Source: Halopseudomonas maritima
Lineage (GTDB): Bacteria > Pseudomonadota > Gammaproteobacteria > Pseudomonadales > Pseudomonadaceae
NCBI RefSeq assembly: GCF_021545785.1
Contig: NZ_CP079801.1
Coordinates: 1,798,001 to 1,862,000, forward strand
DNA length: 64,000 nt
Direction of reading: 5' to 3'
Shown here: positions 50,107 to 57,703 of the stretch, piece after piece
How the letters are laid out: the number at the start of each line of letters is the position of its first letter
Position numbering within the stretch: the stretch's first letter is position 1
Program-made: the position numbers and the translations under genes
The notes under the pieces: model-generated
The model's input: the letters and a program-made list of their open reading frames with translations, nothing else
What the model was told of the DNA's origin: nothing
Database searches by the model: none

Positions 50107-51476
50107 AGATCATCATTCTCGGTGCCGGTCAGGTCGGCGGCAGCCTGGCAGCGCAGCTGGCCAGCGAAGCCAACGACATCACCGTGATCGATACCGACAA
50201 CGTGCGCCTGCGCGAGCTGGGCGACCGTCTGGATATCCGCACCGTGCATGGCAAGGGCTCTTTCCCCACGGTGCTGCGCCAGGCCGGCGCCGATGATGCC
50301 GACATGCTGATCGCCGTCACCAGCAGCGACGAAACCAACATGATCGCCTGTCAGGTGGCCTACACCCTGTTCCGCACCCCGACCAAGATCGCCCGCGTGC
50401 GCGAGTCCGCCTACCTGACCCGTGGCGGGCTGTTCCACAACGAGGCGGTGCCGATCGACGTGCTGATCAGCCCCGAACAGGTAGTCACCAACTACGTCAA
50501 ACGCCTGATCGAGAACCCCGGCGCGCTGCAAGTGCTGGACTTTGCCGAGGGCAAGGCGCAGCTGGTAGCGGTACGCGCCTACTACGGCGGCCCGCTGGTC
50601 GGTCAGGAGCTGCGCTTTCTGCGCCAGCACATGCCGGGCGTAGACACCCGGGTAGCCGCCATCTTCCGCAAGGACCGACCGATCATTCCCAAGGGCGATA
50701 CCATCATCGAAGCCGATGACGAGGTGTTCTTCATCGCCGCCAGCCGCGATATCCGCGCAGTGATGAGCGAGCTGCGGCGCGTCGAAAAGACCCACAAGCG
50801 GGTGATCATCGCCGGCGGCGGCAACATCGGCGAGCGCCTGGCCGAGGCCATCGAGAGCCGCTACCAGGTGAAGATCATCGAGGCCAGCAAGGCCCGCGCC
50901 GACTACCTGTCCAAGAACCTCGACCGCTCGGTGGTGCTGCACGGCAGCGCCTCGGACCGCGAGCTGCTGATCGAGGAGAACATCGAGGAGATCGACATCT
51001 TCTGCGCCGTGACCAACGACGACGAGGCCAACATCATGTCCTCGATGCTGGCCAAGCGTCTGGGCGCGCGCAAGGTCATGACGCTGATCAACAACCCGGC
51101 CTACGTCGACCTGGTGCAGGGCGGCGAGATCGATATCGCGATTTCTCCGTCGCAGGCCACCATCGGCACCCTGCTGACCCACGTGCGCCGGGGCGACATC
51201 GTCAACGTCTACTCGCTACGCCGCGGCGCCGCCGAAGCCATCGAGGTGGTGGCCCACGGCGACGGCCGCTCGTCCAAGGTCGTCGGCAAGTCGGTTGGCC
51301 AGATCGATTTGCCACCGGGCACCACCATCGGCGCCATCGTGCGCGATGACGAGGTGCTGATTGCCCACGATTCCACCGTGATCGAGTCGGATGACCACGT
51401 CATCCTCTTCGTGATCGACAAAAAACATGTTCGCGATGTGGAGCGTCTGTTCCAGGTCGGACTGACCTTTCTCTAA
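50103..51476 (+). CDS. trkA: Trk potassium transport, NAD-binding peripheral subunit
   Basis: 457 residues, two RCK units. First NAD loop MKIIILGAGQVGGSLA at the N-terminus; second RVIIAGGGNIGERLAEAI near residue 235; each followed by a TrkA_C domain. Binds to TrkH at the membrane. ATG at 50103; the longer upstream frame lies inside rsmB and is not used. Confidence 0.96.
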   Translation: MKIIILGAGQVGGSLAAQLASEANDITVIDTDNVRLRELGDRLDIRTVHGKGSFPTVLRQAGADDADMLIAVTSSDETNMIACQVAYTLFRTPTKIARVRESAYLTRGGLFHNEAVPIDVLISPEQVVTNYVKRLIENPGALQVLDFAEGKAQLVAVRAYYGGPLVGQELRFLRQHMPGVDTRVAAIFRKDRPIIPKGDTIIEADDEVFFIAASRDIRAVMSELRRVEKTHKRVIIAGGGNIGERLAEAIESRYQVKIIEASKARADYLSKNLDRSVVLHGSASDRELLIEENIEEIDIFCAVTNDDEANIMSSMLAKRLGARKVMTLINNPAYVDLVQGGEIDIAISPSQATIGTLLTHVRRGDIVNVYSLRRGAAEAIEVVAHGDGRSSKVVGKSVGQIDLPPGTTIGAIVRDDEVLIAHDSTVIESDDHVILFVIDKKHVRDVERLFQVGLTFL

Positions 51477-51487
51477 GGCGCCACGAT

Positions 51488-52936
51488 ATGCAGTATCCGC
51501 AGATACAGCGCATCATCGGCATCCTGCTGATGCTCTTCTCCACCAGTATGCTGCCGGCGGCCGCCGTTGGCCTGTACTACCACGAGGAGGCGATGAACGC
51601 CTTCCTCAGCGCCTTTGTCATTACCATGATTGCCGGCGCCTGTATCTGGCTGCCGGTACGCGGACAGCGCAACGAGCTGCGCACCCGTGACGGCTACCTG
51701 ATTACCGTACTGTTCTGGCTGGTTCTCGGCCTGTTCGGTGCCGTGCCGCTGTGGTTGCTGGATATGCCTGACCTGAGCGTGGCCGATGCGGTGTTCGAGT
51801 CCTTCTCGGGGCTGACCACCACCGGGGCCACCGTCATCACCGGGCTGGATACCCTGCCACGCGCGCTGCTGTATTACCGCCAGCAGCTGCAGTGGTTTGG
51901 CGGCATGGGGATCATCGTACTGGCGGTGGCCATTCTGCCGATGCTGGGCGTGGGCGGCATGCAGCTGTACCGCGCCGAGATGCCGGGCCCGCTGAAGGAA
52001 AACAAGCTGACCCCGCGCATCGCCGAAACCGCCAAGGTGCTCTGGTATATCTATGCCGGCCTGACCGTCGCCTGCGCCCTGGCCTACTGGGCCGCCGGCA
52101 TGGACCTGTTCAACGCCATCGGCCACAGTTTCTCGACCGTCGCGATTGGCGGTTTCTCGACCCACGACGCCAGCATCGGCTACTACAACAGCCCGTTGAT
52201 CGAGGCGATCTGCATTCTGTTCATGCTGATCTCGGGTATCAACTTTGCGTTGCACTTTCTCGCCTGGCGCTTCCGCTCGCTGAAAAACTACTGGCAGGAC
52301 CCGGAGTGCCGCGCCTACGTGCTGGTGATTCTGGCGCTGTTCATCATCTGCTTTGTGGTGCTGGTGCAATACCAGCATCACGACGTCTGGACCTCGGTGC
52401 GCTACGCCGCCTTCGAGACCGTCTCCATCGCCACCACCACCGGCTTTGGCGTCACCGACTTTTCAACCTGGCCGACCCTGCTGCCCTACCTGCTGCTGTA
52501 CGCCAGCTTTATTGGCGCCTGCGCTGGCTCCACCGGCGGCGGCATGAAGGTGATTCGCGTACTGCTGCTGTACAAGCAGGGCGAGCGGGAGATCAAGCGC
52601 TTGCTGCATCCGCGCGGGGTATTCCCGGTCAAGCTGGGCAACAGCCCGGTGCCAGACCGGGTGGTGGAAACCGTCTGGGGTTTCTGCGCGGTCTACGTAT
52701 TTACCTTCGCGATGCTGTTTTTGATTCTGCTGGGGACCGGGCTGGACTTTGTCACCGCCTTCTCGGCGCTGACCGCCTGCATCAACAACCTGGGCCCGGG
52801 TCTGGGCGAGGTGGCCGTGCACTACGGCAATCTGGATGCGGGGGTTAAATGGGTGCTGAGCTTCGCCATGCTGCTCGGGCGTCTGGAGGTGTTTACCCTG
52901 CTGGTGCTGCTGTCGCCGATGTTCTGGCAGCGCTAG
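51488..52936 (+). CDS. trkH: Trk potassium transport, membrane subunit
   Basis: 482 residues, about ten membrane helices with the pore-loop signatures of K+ transporters: ESFSGLTTTGATVI, FSTVAIGGFSTHD, TVSIATTTGFGVTD and ACINNLGPGLGEV. Operon partner of trkA, 11 bp downstream. Confidence 0.95.
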   Translation: MQYPQIQRIIGILLMLFSTSMLPAAAVGLYYHEEAMNAFLSAFVITMIAGACIWLPVRGQRNELRTRDGYLITVLFWLVLGLFGAVPLWLLDMPDLSVADAVFESFSGLTTTGATVITGLDTLPRALLYYRQQLQWFGGMGIIVLAVAILPMLGVGGMQLYRAEMPGPLKENKLTPRIAETAKVLWYIYAGLTVACALAYWAAGMDLFNAIGHSFSTVAIGGFSTHDASIGYYNSPLIEAICILFMLISGINFALHFLAWRFRSLKNYWQDPECRAYVLVILALFIICFVVLVQYQHHDVWTSVRYAAFETVSIATTTGFGVTDFSTWPTLLPYLLLYASFIGACAGSTGGGMKVIRVLLLYKQGEREIKRLLHPRGVFPVKLGNSPVPDRVVETVWGFCAVYVFTFAMLFLILLGTGLDFVTAFSALTACINNLGPGLGEVAVHYGNLDAGVKWVLSFAMLLGRLEVFTLLVLLSPMFWQR

Positions 52937-52944
52937 TCGCTACA

Positions 52945-52962
52945 AGCGCCCTGCGGGGCGCT
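52945..52962. terminator. Bidirectional hairpin between trkH and the PilZ gene
   Basis: AGCGCCC/GGGCGCT stem with a 4-nt TGCG loop between the converging stops. Confidence 0.6.
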
Positions 52963-53231
52963 CAGGCTTCGTCGAGAAACGCCAGACCCGCACCCTCGCC
53001 GGGAATCACCCGCTGCACCACCATGCGCAGGACAGGCGCCTCAAACGGCATGCCTTGTACCTGACCGGTAACCTCGTCACCGACCTGTAAGCTACCCAGG
53101 GTGGCATGCTCAACAAAAACGCCACCGTCGGACAGGTCACGGGTGTGCCCAATGACTTCGCCAAAACTCGGGTGCGCAATCTTGATCTGTGCCTTCATTG
53201 GCGTACGCGGATGCTGTCGTTGGTTGGCCAA
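52962..53231 (-). CDS. PilZ-domain protein
   Basis: About 90 residues. RQHPR at the N-terminus and DLSDGGVFV further on give the RxxxR...(D/N)xSxxG signature for cyclic-di-GMP binding; VGDEVTGQV follows as in single-domain PilZ proteins. I favour the TTG at 53231, after AAGGTGGGGGGA; a GTG nine codons upstream (53258) is the alternative. Signalling partner unknown. A MITE lies 80-107 bp upstream. Confidence 0.8.
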   Translation of the reverse strand: MANQRQHPRTPMKAQIKIAHPSFGEVIGHTRDLSDGGVFVEHATLGSLQVGDEVTGQVQGMPFEAPVLRMVVQRVIPGEGAGLAFLDEA

Positions 53232-53337
53232 TCCGTTCCCCCCACCTTGTCTGTGCACTCAGAGCCCCAGTCTGAGCGCTTTCTTGCCGCCGGTCTGCGA
53301 ACACTACCACAGCTCGGCGGCACAACTGGCTTCCTTA

Positions 53338-53457
53338 AGGAAGCGCTGATTAATTCCACACGCCCTCTGCGAGTGCTCAAGCGTGTAGCTGCAAGGCGCG
53401 ATGTACAGCCAATAGTGGTTCTATTGGGAGGGCATGCGGAATTAATCAGTGCTTCCC
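53338..53457. mobile_element. MITE copy 3, internally deleted (120 bp)
   Basis: Keeps both terminal inverted repeats (AGGAAGCGCTGATTAATTCC and its partner) and the left part with the CCAATAG-TGGTT-CTATTGG hairpin, but lacks about 145 bp of the interior found in copies 1 and 2. It ends exactly at the lpxL stop codon. Confidence 0.8.
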
Positions 53458-54344
53458 TAATACCAGCGCTTCTCGCCCTCAGGCCGCTTCTTGAAGCGCT
53501 TCATGCTCCACATGTACTGGCTCGGCCAACGCCGCACGTAACTCTCGATCACCGAACTCATGCAGGCCACCGCCTGGTACTCATCCTGGCTATACAGCGC
53601 GTCGGGCGCCGCTTCCAGGATAACCTTGAAGCCGCTGTTGTCCGGCAGCCGCACGCAGTGAAAGAAAATGGCCTGCGCCTGCCCACCCTTGAGCAGGTTG
53701 GGCACAAACTTGCTGGTCAGTGCCCGGGTGGCAAAGAAGGGCACAAACAGGCCGCTCTTGAGCGCCGGCTCGGGGTCGGCAGGAATACCGACCGCGCCGC
53801 CACGACGTACTTCACGCATCACGCTGATAATACCTTCGCGGGTGGACGCAGCCACCTTGTTGCCCAGCTGGGTGCGCTGGCGCTGCAGCAGCTCGTCCAC
53901 CGCTTTCTGCTTGGGCGGACGATAGAAGATAATCGGTTTGGCGCGCAGGCAATACCAGTGGTTCAGCACCTCCCAGTTACCCAGGTGACTGGTGATGCCG
54001 ACCACACCCTTGCCGGCCTCAAGCGCCTTGGCCAGCAGCTCTTCGCCTTCCACTTCCTTGATCAGGCCAACGGTCTTTTGCGGTGACCACATCCAGGCGC
54101 AGGCGCTCTCGGCAAAGCTGCGGCCGGTATCGAGCAGGGTACGGCGCACCAGATCGTTCAGCTCGGCCTCGGTCAGCTCCGGCATGCAGTGACTGAGGTT
54201 GATCCGCACCACGTCACGTGAGCGGTTGGGCAGCTTCCACATCAACCAGCCAACCAGCGCACCCAAGCGCTGCGCCACACTGAACGGCAGCATGGAAAAC
54301 AGCTTGAGAAATCCAATGATGATGGCGCCTTTCAACCGCTCCAC
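53457..54344 (-). CDS. lpxL: Lipid A biosynthesis acyltransferase
   Basis: 295 residues, LpxL/LpxM (HtrB) family. GITSHLGNWEVLNHW carries the HxxxxE catalytic motif; IPADPEPALKSGLFVPFF and RLPDNSGFKVILE are as in the family. Inner membrane, adds a secondary acyl chain to Kdo-lipid A. The gene ends ...KRWY-TAG, with the stop formed at the junction with the MITE, so the last residues may be altered. LpxL versus LpxM is not separable here. Confidence 0.9.
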   Translation of the reverse strand: MERLKGAIIIGFLKLFSMLPFSVAQRLGALVGWLMWKLPNRSRDVVRINLSHCMPELTEAELNDLVRRTLLDTGRSFAESACAWMWSPQKTVGLIKEVEGEELLAKALEAGKGVVGITSHLGNWEVLNHWYCLRAKPIIFYRPPKQKAVDELLQRQRTQLGNKVAASTREGIISVMREVRRGGAVGIPADPEPALKSGLFVPFFATRALTSKFVPNLLKGGQAQAIFFHCVRLPDNSGFKVILEAAPDALYSQDEYQAVACMSSVIESYVRRWPSQYMWSMKRFKKRPEGEKRWY

Positions 54345-54412
54345 GGCAATGCTCCGAACAATGAGTCAGCGGCCATTGTAAGCCGCTCGGACGAGCAGGG
54401 CGAGAAGCCGGA

Positions 54413-54991
54413 TCAGCCGCCGGCCAGGGCAGGGTAACAGTGGCAGTCGGTGGTGTGATCCATCGCCATGCCGGTGGCCTGCATAAAGGCGTAGCAGATG
54501 GTCGGTCCGACAAAGGTGAAGTCGGCTTTCTGCAATGCCTTGCTCATCGCCTTGGCCTCTGCCGTCTGCGCCGGAATCTCGCCCAAGGTGGCGGCATGAC
54601 GAATCAACGGCTGGCCGCCAACGAACTGCCACAACCACTCGACCGGGTCATGCTCGGCGCACAAACGCTGCCAGGCACGGGCGTTGCGTCGCGCGCCATA
54701 CACCTTGAGCCGATTGCGAATGATGCCCGCATCCTGCAACAGTGCCTGCAGCTCCTCATCACTCTGGTTGGCCATAAAGTCGATATCAAAGCCCCGATAC
54801 ACCTGGCGGTAGTGCTCACGCTTGCGCAGCACGGTGATCCACGACAGGCCCGCCTGAAAGCCTTCCAGCAGCAGCATCTCGAACAGACTGTCGGCGTCGC
54901 GGCAGGGCACGCCCCACTCCTCGTCGTGATAGCGCTGATACAGGGGGTCATCACTGCACCATGCGCAGCGTATCGGGTCTGTCGCGGTCAT
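54413..54991 (-). CDS. tag: DNA-3-methyladenine glycosylase I
   Basis: About 192 residues from ATG 54991. CAWCSDDPLYQRYHDEEWGVP at the N-terminus, LLEGFQAGLSWITVLRKRE in the middle, and HTTDCHCYP at the C-terminus (with the early Cys, the zinc ligands) are diagnostic. Excises 3-methyladenine. Convergent with nothing; a short gap separates it from lpxL upstream of its stop. Confidence 0.95.
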   Translation of the reverse strand: MTATDPIRCAWCSDDPLYQRYHDEEWGVPCRDADSLFEMLLLEGFQAGLSWITVLRKREHYRQVYRGFDIDFMANQSDEELQALLQDAGIIRNRLKVYGARRNARAWQRLCAEHDPVEWLWQFVGGQPLIRHAATLGEIPAQTAEAKAMSKALQKADFTFVGPTICYAFMQATGMAMDHTTDCHCYPALAGG

Positions 54992-55056
54992 GTCTTGCTC
55001 CAATTCGGCGGTTATACTCGCCAAAATCCATCTTGTATTCGCCCACGGAGAACCGC

Positions 55057-55398
55057 ATGAGCGACCAGTTGCAAATAATCGACCTGAGCGTGGGCGAGGG
55101 CAAGGAGTGCGTCAAAGGCGCGCTGATCACCACCCACTACACCGGCACCCTGGAAGACGGCACGGTATTTGATTCTTCCCACCAGCGTGGTCGCCCATTC
55201 CAGTGCGTGATCGGCACCGGACGGGTCATCAAGGGTTGGGATCAGGGCCTGATGGGCATGCGCGTTGGCGGCCGCCGTCAGCTGTTGGTACCGGCAGCGC
55301 TGGCCTACGGCGAACGCAGCGTTGGCGAGCATATCAAGCCCGGCAGCAACCTGCGCTTCGAGATCGAATTGCTCGAAGTGCTGACCCGCGACGATTGA
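55057..55398 (+). CDS. FKBP-type peptidyl-prolyl isomerase
   Basis: 113 residues from ATG 55057 (MSDQLQIIDLSVGEGKECVKG). HYTGTLEDGTVFDSSHQRGRPFQCVIGTGRVIKGWDQGLMGMRVGGRR and PAALAYGERS are the standard FKBP core. No signal peptide, so cytoplasmic. Divergent from tag across 65 bp. Confidence 0.93.
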   Translation: MSDQLQIIDLSVGEGKECVKGALITTHYTGTLEDGTVFDSSHQRGRPFQCVIGTGRVIKGWDQGLMGMRVGGRRQLLVPAALAYGERSVGEHIKPGSNLRFEIELLEVLTRDD

Positions 55399-55431
55399 CG
55401 CCCGTCCTGCCCACGCGCTAGATTCGACCAC

Positions 55432-55497
55432 ATGACCAACGCACGCCTGTTCACCGCCGCCATGATTATTACCGCCATTCCAGTAACGGCGGGCTAG
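55432..55497 (+). CDS. Candidate leader peptide for the threonine dehydratase-like gene
   Basis: A 21-codon ORF reading MTNARLFTAAMIITAIPVTAG-stop, rich in Thr (4), Ile (3) and Val, with IIT and IPV clusters near the end. These are the end products or substrates of the ilv pathway, and the ORF lies 78 bp upstream of a threonine dehydratase-like gene. Nested complementary segments follow at once (see the next entry). I see no strong ribosome-binding site before it. Confidence 0.5.
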   Translation: MTNARLFTAAMIITAIPVTAG

Positions 55498-55575
55498 CTT
55501 GCGTCCAGACCCCACCCGCCTCCGAGGCGGGTAATCAGCACTGTCTCCGAGGTTCCAACCGCATCAGGAGACAGC
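55472..55575 (+). promoter_or_regulatory. Nested hairpins: candidate attenuator with sequestered ribosome-binding site
   Basis: Six segments in order: CCGCC (55472-55476), GGCGGG (55488-55493), CCCGCCT (55515-55521), AGGCGGG (55525-55531), CTGTCTCC (55541-55548) and GGAGACAG (55567-55574). Segments 1:2, 2:3 and 3:4 are mutually exclusive pairs, as in attenuators. Segments 5:6 pair perfectly over 8 bp and hide the GGAG just before the ATG. No U-run follows the 3:4 hairpin, so translational control seems likelier than termination. Confidence 0.5.
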
Positions 55576-56619
55576 ATGAACACCGCCACAGCCTCACCCA
55601 CTTCCGACACCGACCTCAGCGAGGACGACGGCACGGCGCAGCTACGCGCACTGGTCGGCAGCATCCTCTCGGCCCCGGTCTACGACGTTGCGCTTGAGAC
55701 CCCACTGCAATTTGCCCCGCGCCTGTCAGCCCACCTGAACAACCAGGTGCTGCTCAAGCGCGAAGACCTGCAGCCGGTGTTCTCGTTCAAGATCCGCGGT
55801 GCCTATACCCGGGTCGCACGCCTTACCCCCAGCGAACGCGCCCGCGGCGTGATCACCGCCTCGGCCGGCAACCACGCCCAGGGCCTGGCGCTGGCCGCCC
55901 AGCGACTCGGCGTACGCGCACTGATCGTCATGCCCACCACCACACCCCGGCTCAAGGTAGAGGGCGTCTGCGCCCGTGGCGCAACCGCGCTGCTGCACGG
56001 CGAGGGCTTTGCCGAGGCGCTGGCCCACGCGCTGCAACTGGCCGAGCAGCAGGGCTACACCTTTGTGCCGCCCTTTGACGACCCCGATGTGATCGCCGGC
56101 CAGGGCACGGTCGCCGTGGAACTGCTGCGCCAATACCAGAGCCCACTGAAGGCGGTGTTTGTACCGGTTGGCGGCGGCGGGCTGATTGCCGGCGTCGCGG
56201 CCTACATCAAATACCTGCGCCCCGAGGTACGGGTGATCGGTGTCGAGTCGCAGGAATCGGCCTGCCTGCAGGCCGCGCTGGCGGCCAATACGCGCGTGGT
56301 GTTGCCGCGTGTTGGACGTTTTGCCGATGGCGTGGCGGTCGCGCAGATCGGCGCGCTGAATTTCGAGTACTGCCGGCGCTATGTCGATGAAGTGGTCACG
56401 GTCAGCAACGATGAGATCTGCAGCGCTGTGCGTGCCATCTACGACGACACCCGCTCCATCACCGAACCCTCCGGTGCGCTGGCGGTGGCCGGGCTACGCC
56501 AGTATGTGCGCCGCGAGGGCATCCAGGGCGAGACCCTGATCGCCATCAACTCCGGCGCCAATATCGATTTCGACCGGCTTGGGCAGGTCATCGAGCGTTC
56601 GGCGGTGGCCCATCCATGA
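55576..56619 (+). CDS. Threonine dehydratase-like PLP enzyme (no ACT domain)
   Basis: 347 residues, fold-type II PLP enzyme. The PLP lysine is in VFSFKIRGAYTR, with ASAGNHAQGLALAA and the glycine loop VGGGGLIAG downstream. That is the catalytic domain of IlvA/TdcB, but the regulatory ACT-like region of biosynthetic IlvA (about 500 residues) is missing, so it is either a catabolic TdcB type or a short IlvA paralogue. Preceded by a candidate leader peptide. Confidence 0.85.
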   Translation: MNTATASPTSDTDLSEDDGTAQLRALVGSILSAPVYDVALETPLQFAPRLSAHLNNQVLLKREDLQPVFSFKIRGAYTRVARLTPSERARGVITASAGNHAQGLALAAQRLGVRALIVMPTTTPRLKVEGVCARGATALLHGEGFAEALAHALQLAEQQGYTFVPPFDDPDVIAGQGTVAVELLRQYQSPLKAVFVPVGGGGLIAGVAAYIKYLRPEVRVIGVESQESACLQAALAANTRVVLPRVGRFADGVAVAQIGALNFEYCRRYVDEVVTVSNDEICSAVRAIYDDTRSITEPSGALAVAGLRQYVRREGIQGETLIAINSGANIDFDRLGQVIERSAVAHP

Positions 56620-56746
56620 GCAGGCAAAGAGATTGGCCAGCCTCGCCGCTTTCAGCGGCGCAGACCAGTAAATCCGCCGCTTTCCTGTATGTCGCAGGCG
56701 TTCTGACTGTATACTTCGGCCTTTCTCAATTTCACAGCCCGACCTG

Positions 56747-57703
56747 GTGAAACACGTGACTCAGACCAATCCAGCCGTCCACACCTTTCAAGGACTGATC
56801 CTTGCCCTGCAAAGCTACTGGGCAGAGCGGGGTTGTGTGGTTTTGCAGCCCTACGACATGGAAATGGGTGCCGGCACCTTCCACACCGCTACCTTCCTGC
56901 GCGCCATCGGCCCGGAAACCTGGAACGCCGCCTACGTACAGCCCAGCCGCCGCCCGGCTGACGGCCGCTACGGCGAGAACCCGAACCGCCTGCAGCACTA
57001 CTACCAGTTTCAGGTAGTACTGAAGCCGAACCCGGACAACATTCAGGAGCTGTACCTGGATTCGCTACGCCACATCGGTATCGACCCACTGGTGCACGAT
57101 ATCCGCTTTGTTGAAGACAACTGGGAATCGCCAACCCTGGGCGCCTGGGGTCTGGGCTGGGAAGTCTGGCTCAACGGCATGGAAGTCACCCAGTTCACCT
57201 ACTTCCAGCAGGTCGGTGGCGTTGAGTGCTATCCGGTCACCGGTGAGATCACCTACGGTCTGGAGCGTCTGGCGATGTACCTGCAGGGCGTCGACTCGGT
57301 CTACGATCTGGTCTACTCCGACGGCCCGTTCGGCAAGGTCAGCTACGGCGACGTGTTCCACCAGAATGAAGTGGAGCAGTCGACCTACAACTTCGAGCAC
57401 GCCAACGTCGACAAGCTGTTCGAACTGTTCGATTTCTACGAAGGTGAAGCCAACCGTCTGATCGAGCTGGAGCTGCCGCTGCCGGCCTACGAGATGGTCA
57501 TCAAGGCATCGCACACCTTCAACCTGCTGGACGCCCGCCGTGCCATCTCGGTAACCGAGCGTCAGCGTTACATTCTCCGTGTTCGCACCCTGTCCCGCGC
57601 GATTGCCCAAAGCTACCTGCTGGCCCGCGCCCGCCTCGGCTTCCCGATGGCCACCCCCGAATTGCGTGACGAAGTACTGGCCAAGCTGAAGGAGGCCGAA
57701 TAA
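56747..57703 (+). CDS. glyQ: Glycyl-tRNA synthetase alpha subunit
   Basis: 318 residues with a GTG start; a second GTG three codons later may be the true one, since homologues begin near there. LQSYWAERGCVVLQPYDMEMGAGTFHTATFLRAIGPE and QPSRRPADGRYGENPNRLQHYYQFQV are hallmark sequences of the alpha subunit. Overlaps the ATG of glyS. Confidence 0.97.
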   Translation: MKHVTQTNPAVHTFQGLILALQSYWAERGCVVLQPYDMEMGAGTFHTATFLRAIGPETWNAAYVQPSRRPADGRYGENPNRLQHYYQFQVVLKPNPDNIQELYLDSLRHIGIDPLVHDIRFVEDNWESPTLGAWGLGWEVWLNGMEVTQFTYFQQVGGVECYPVTGEITYGLERLAMYLQGVDSVYDLVYSDGPFGKVSYGDVFHQNEVEQSTYNFEHANVDKLFELFDFYEGEANRLIELELPLPAYEMVIKASHTFNLLDARRAISVTERQRYILRVRTLSRAIAQSYLLARARLGFPMATPELRDEVLAKLKEAE

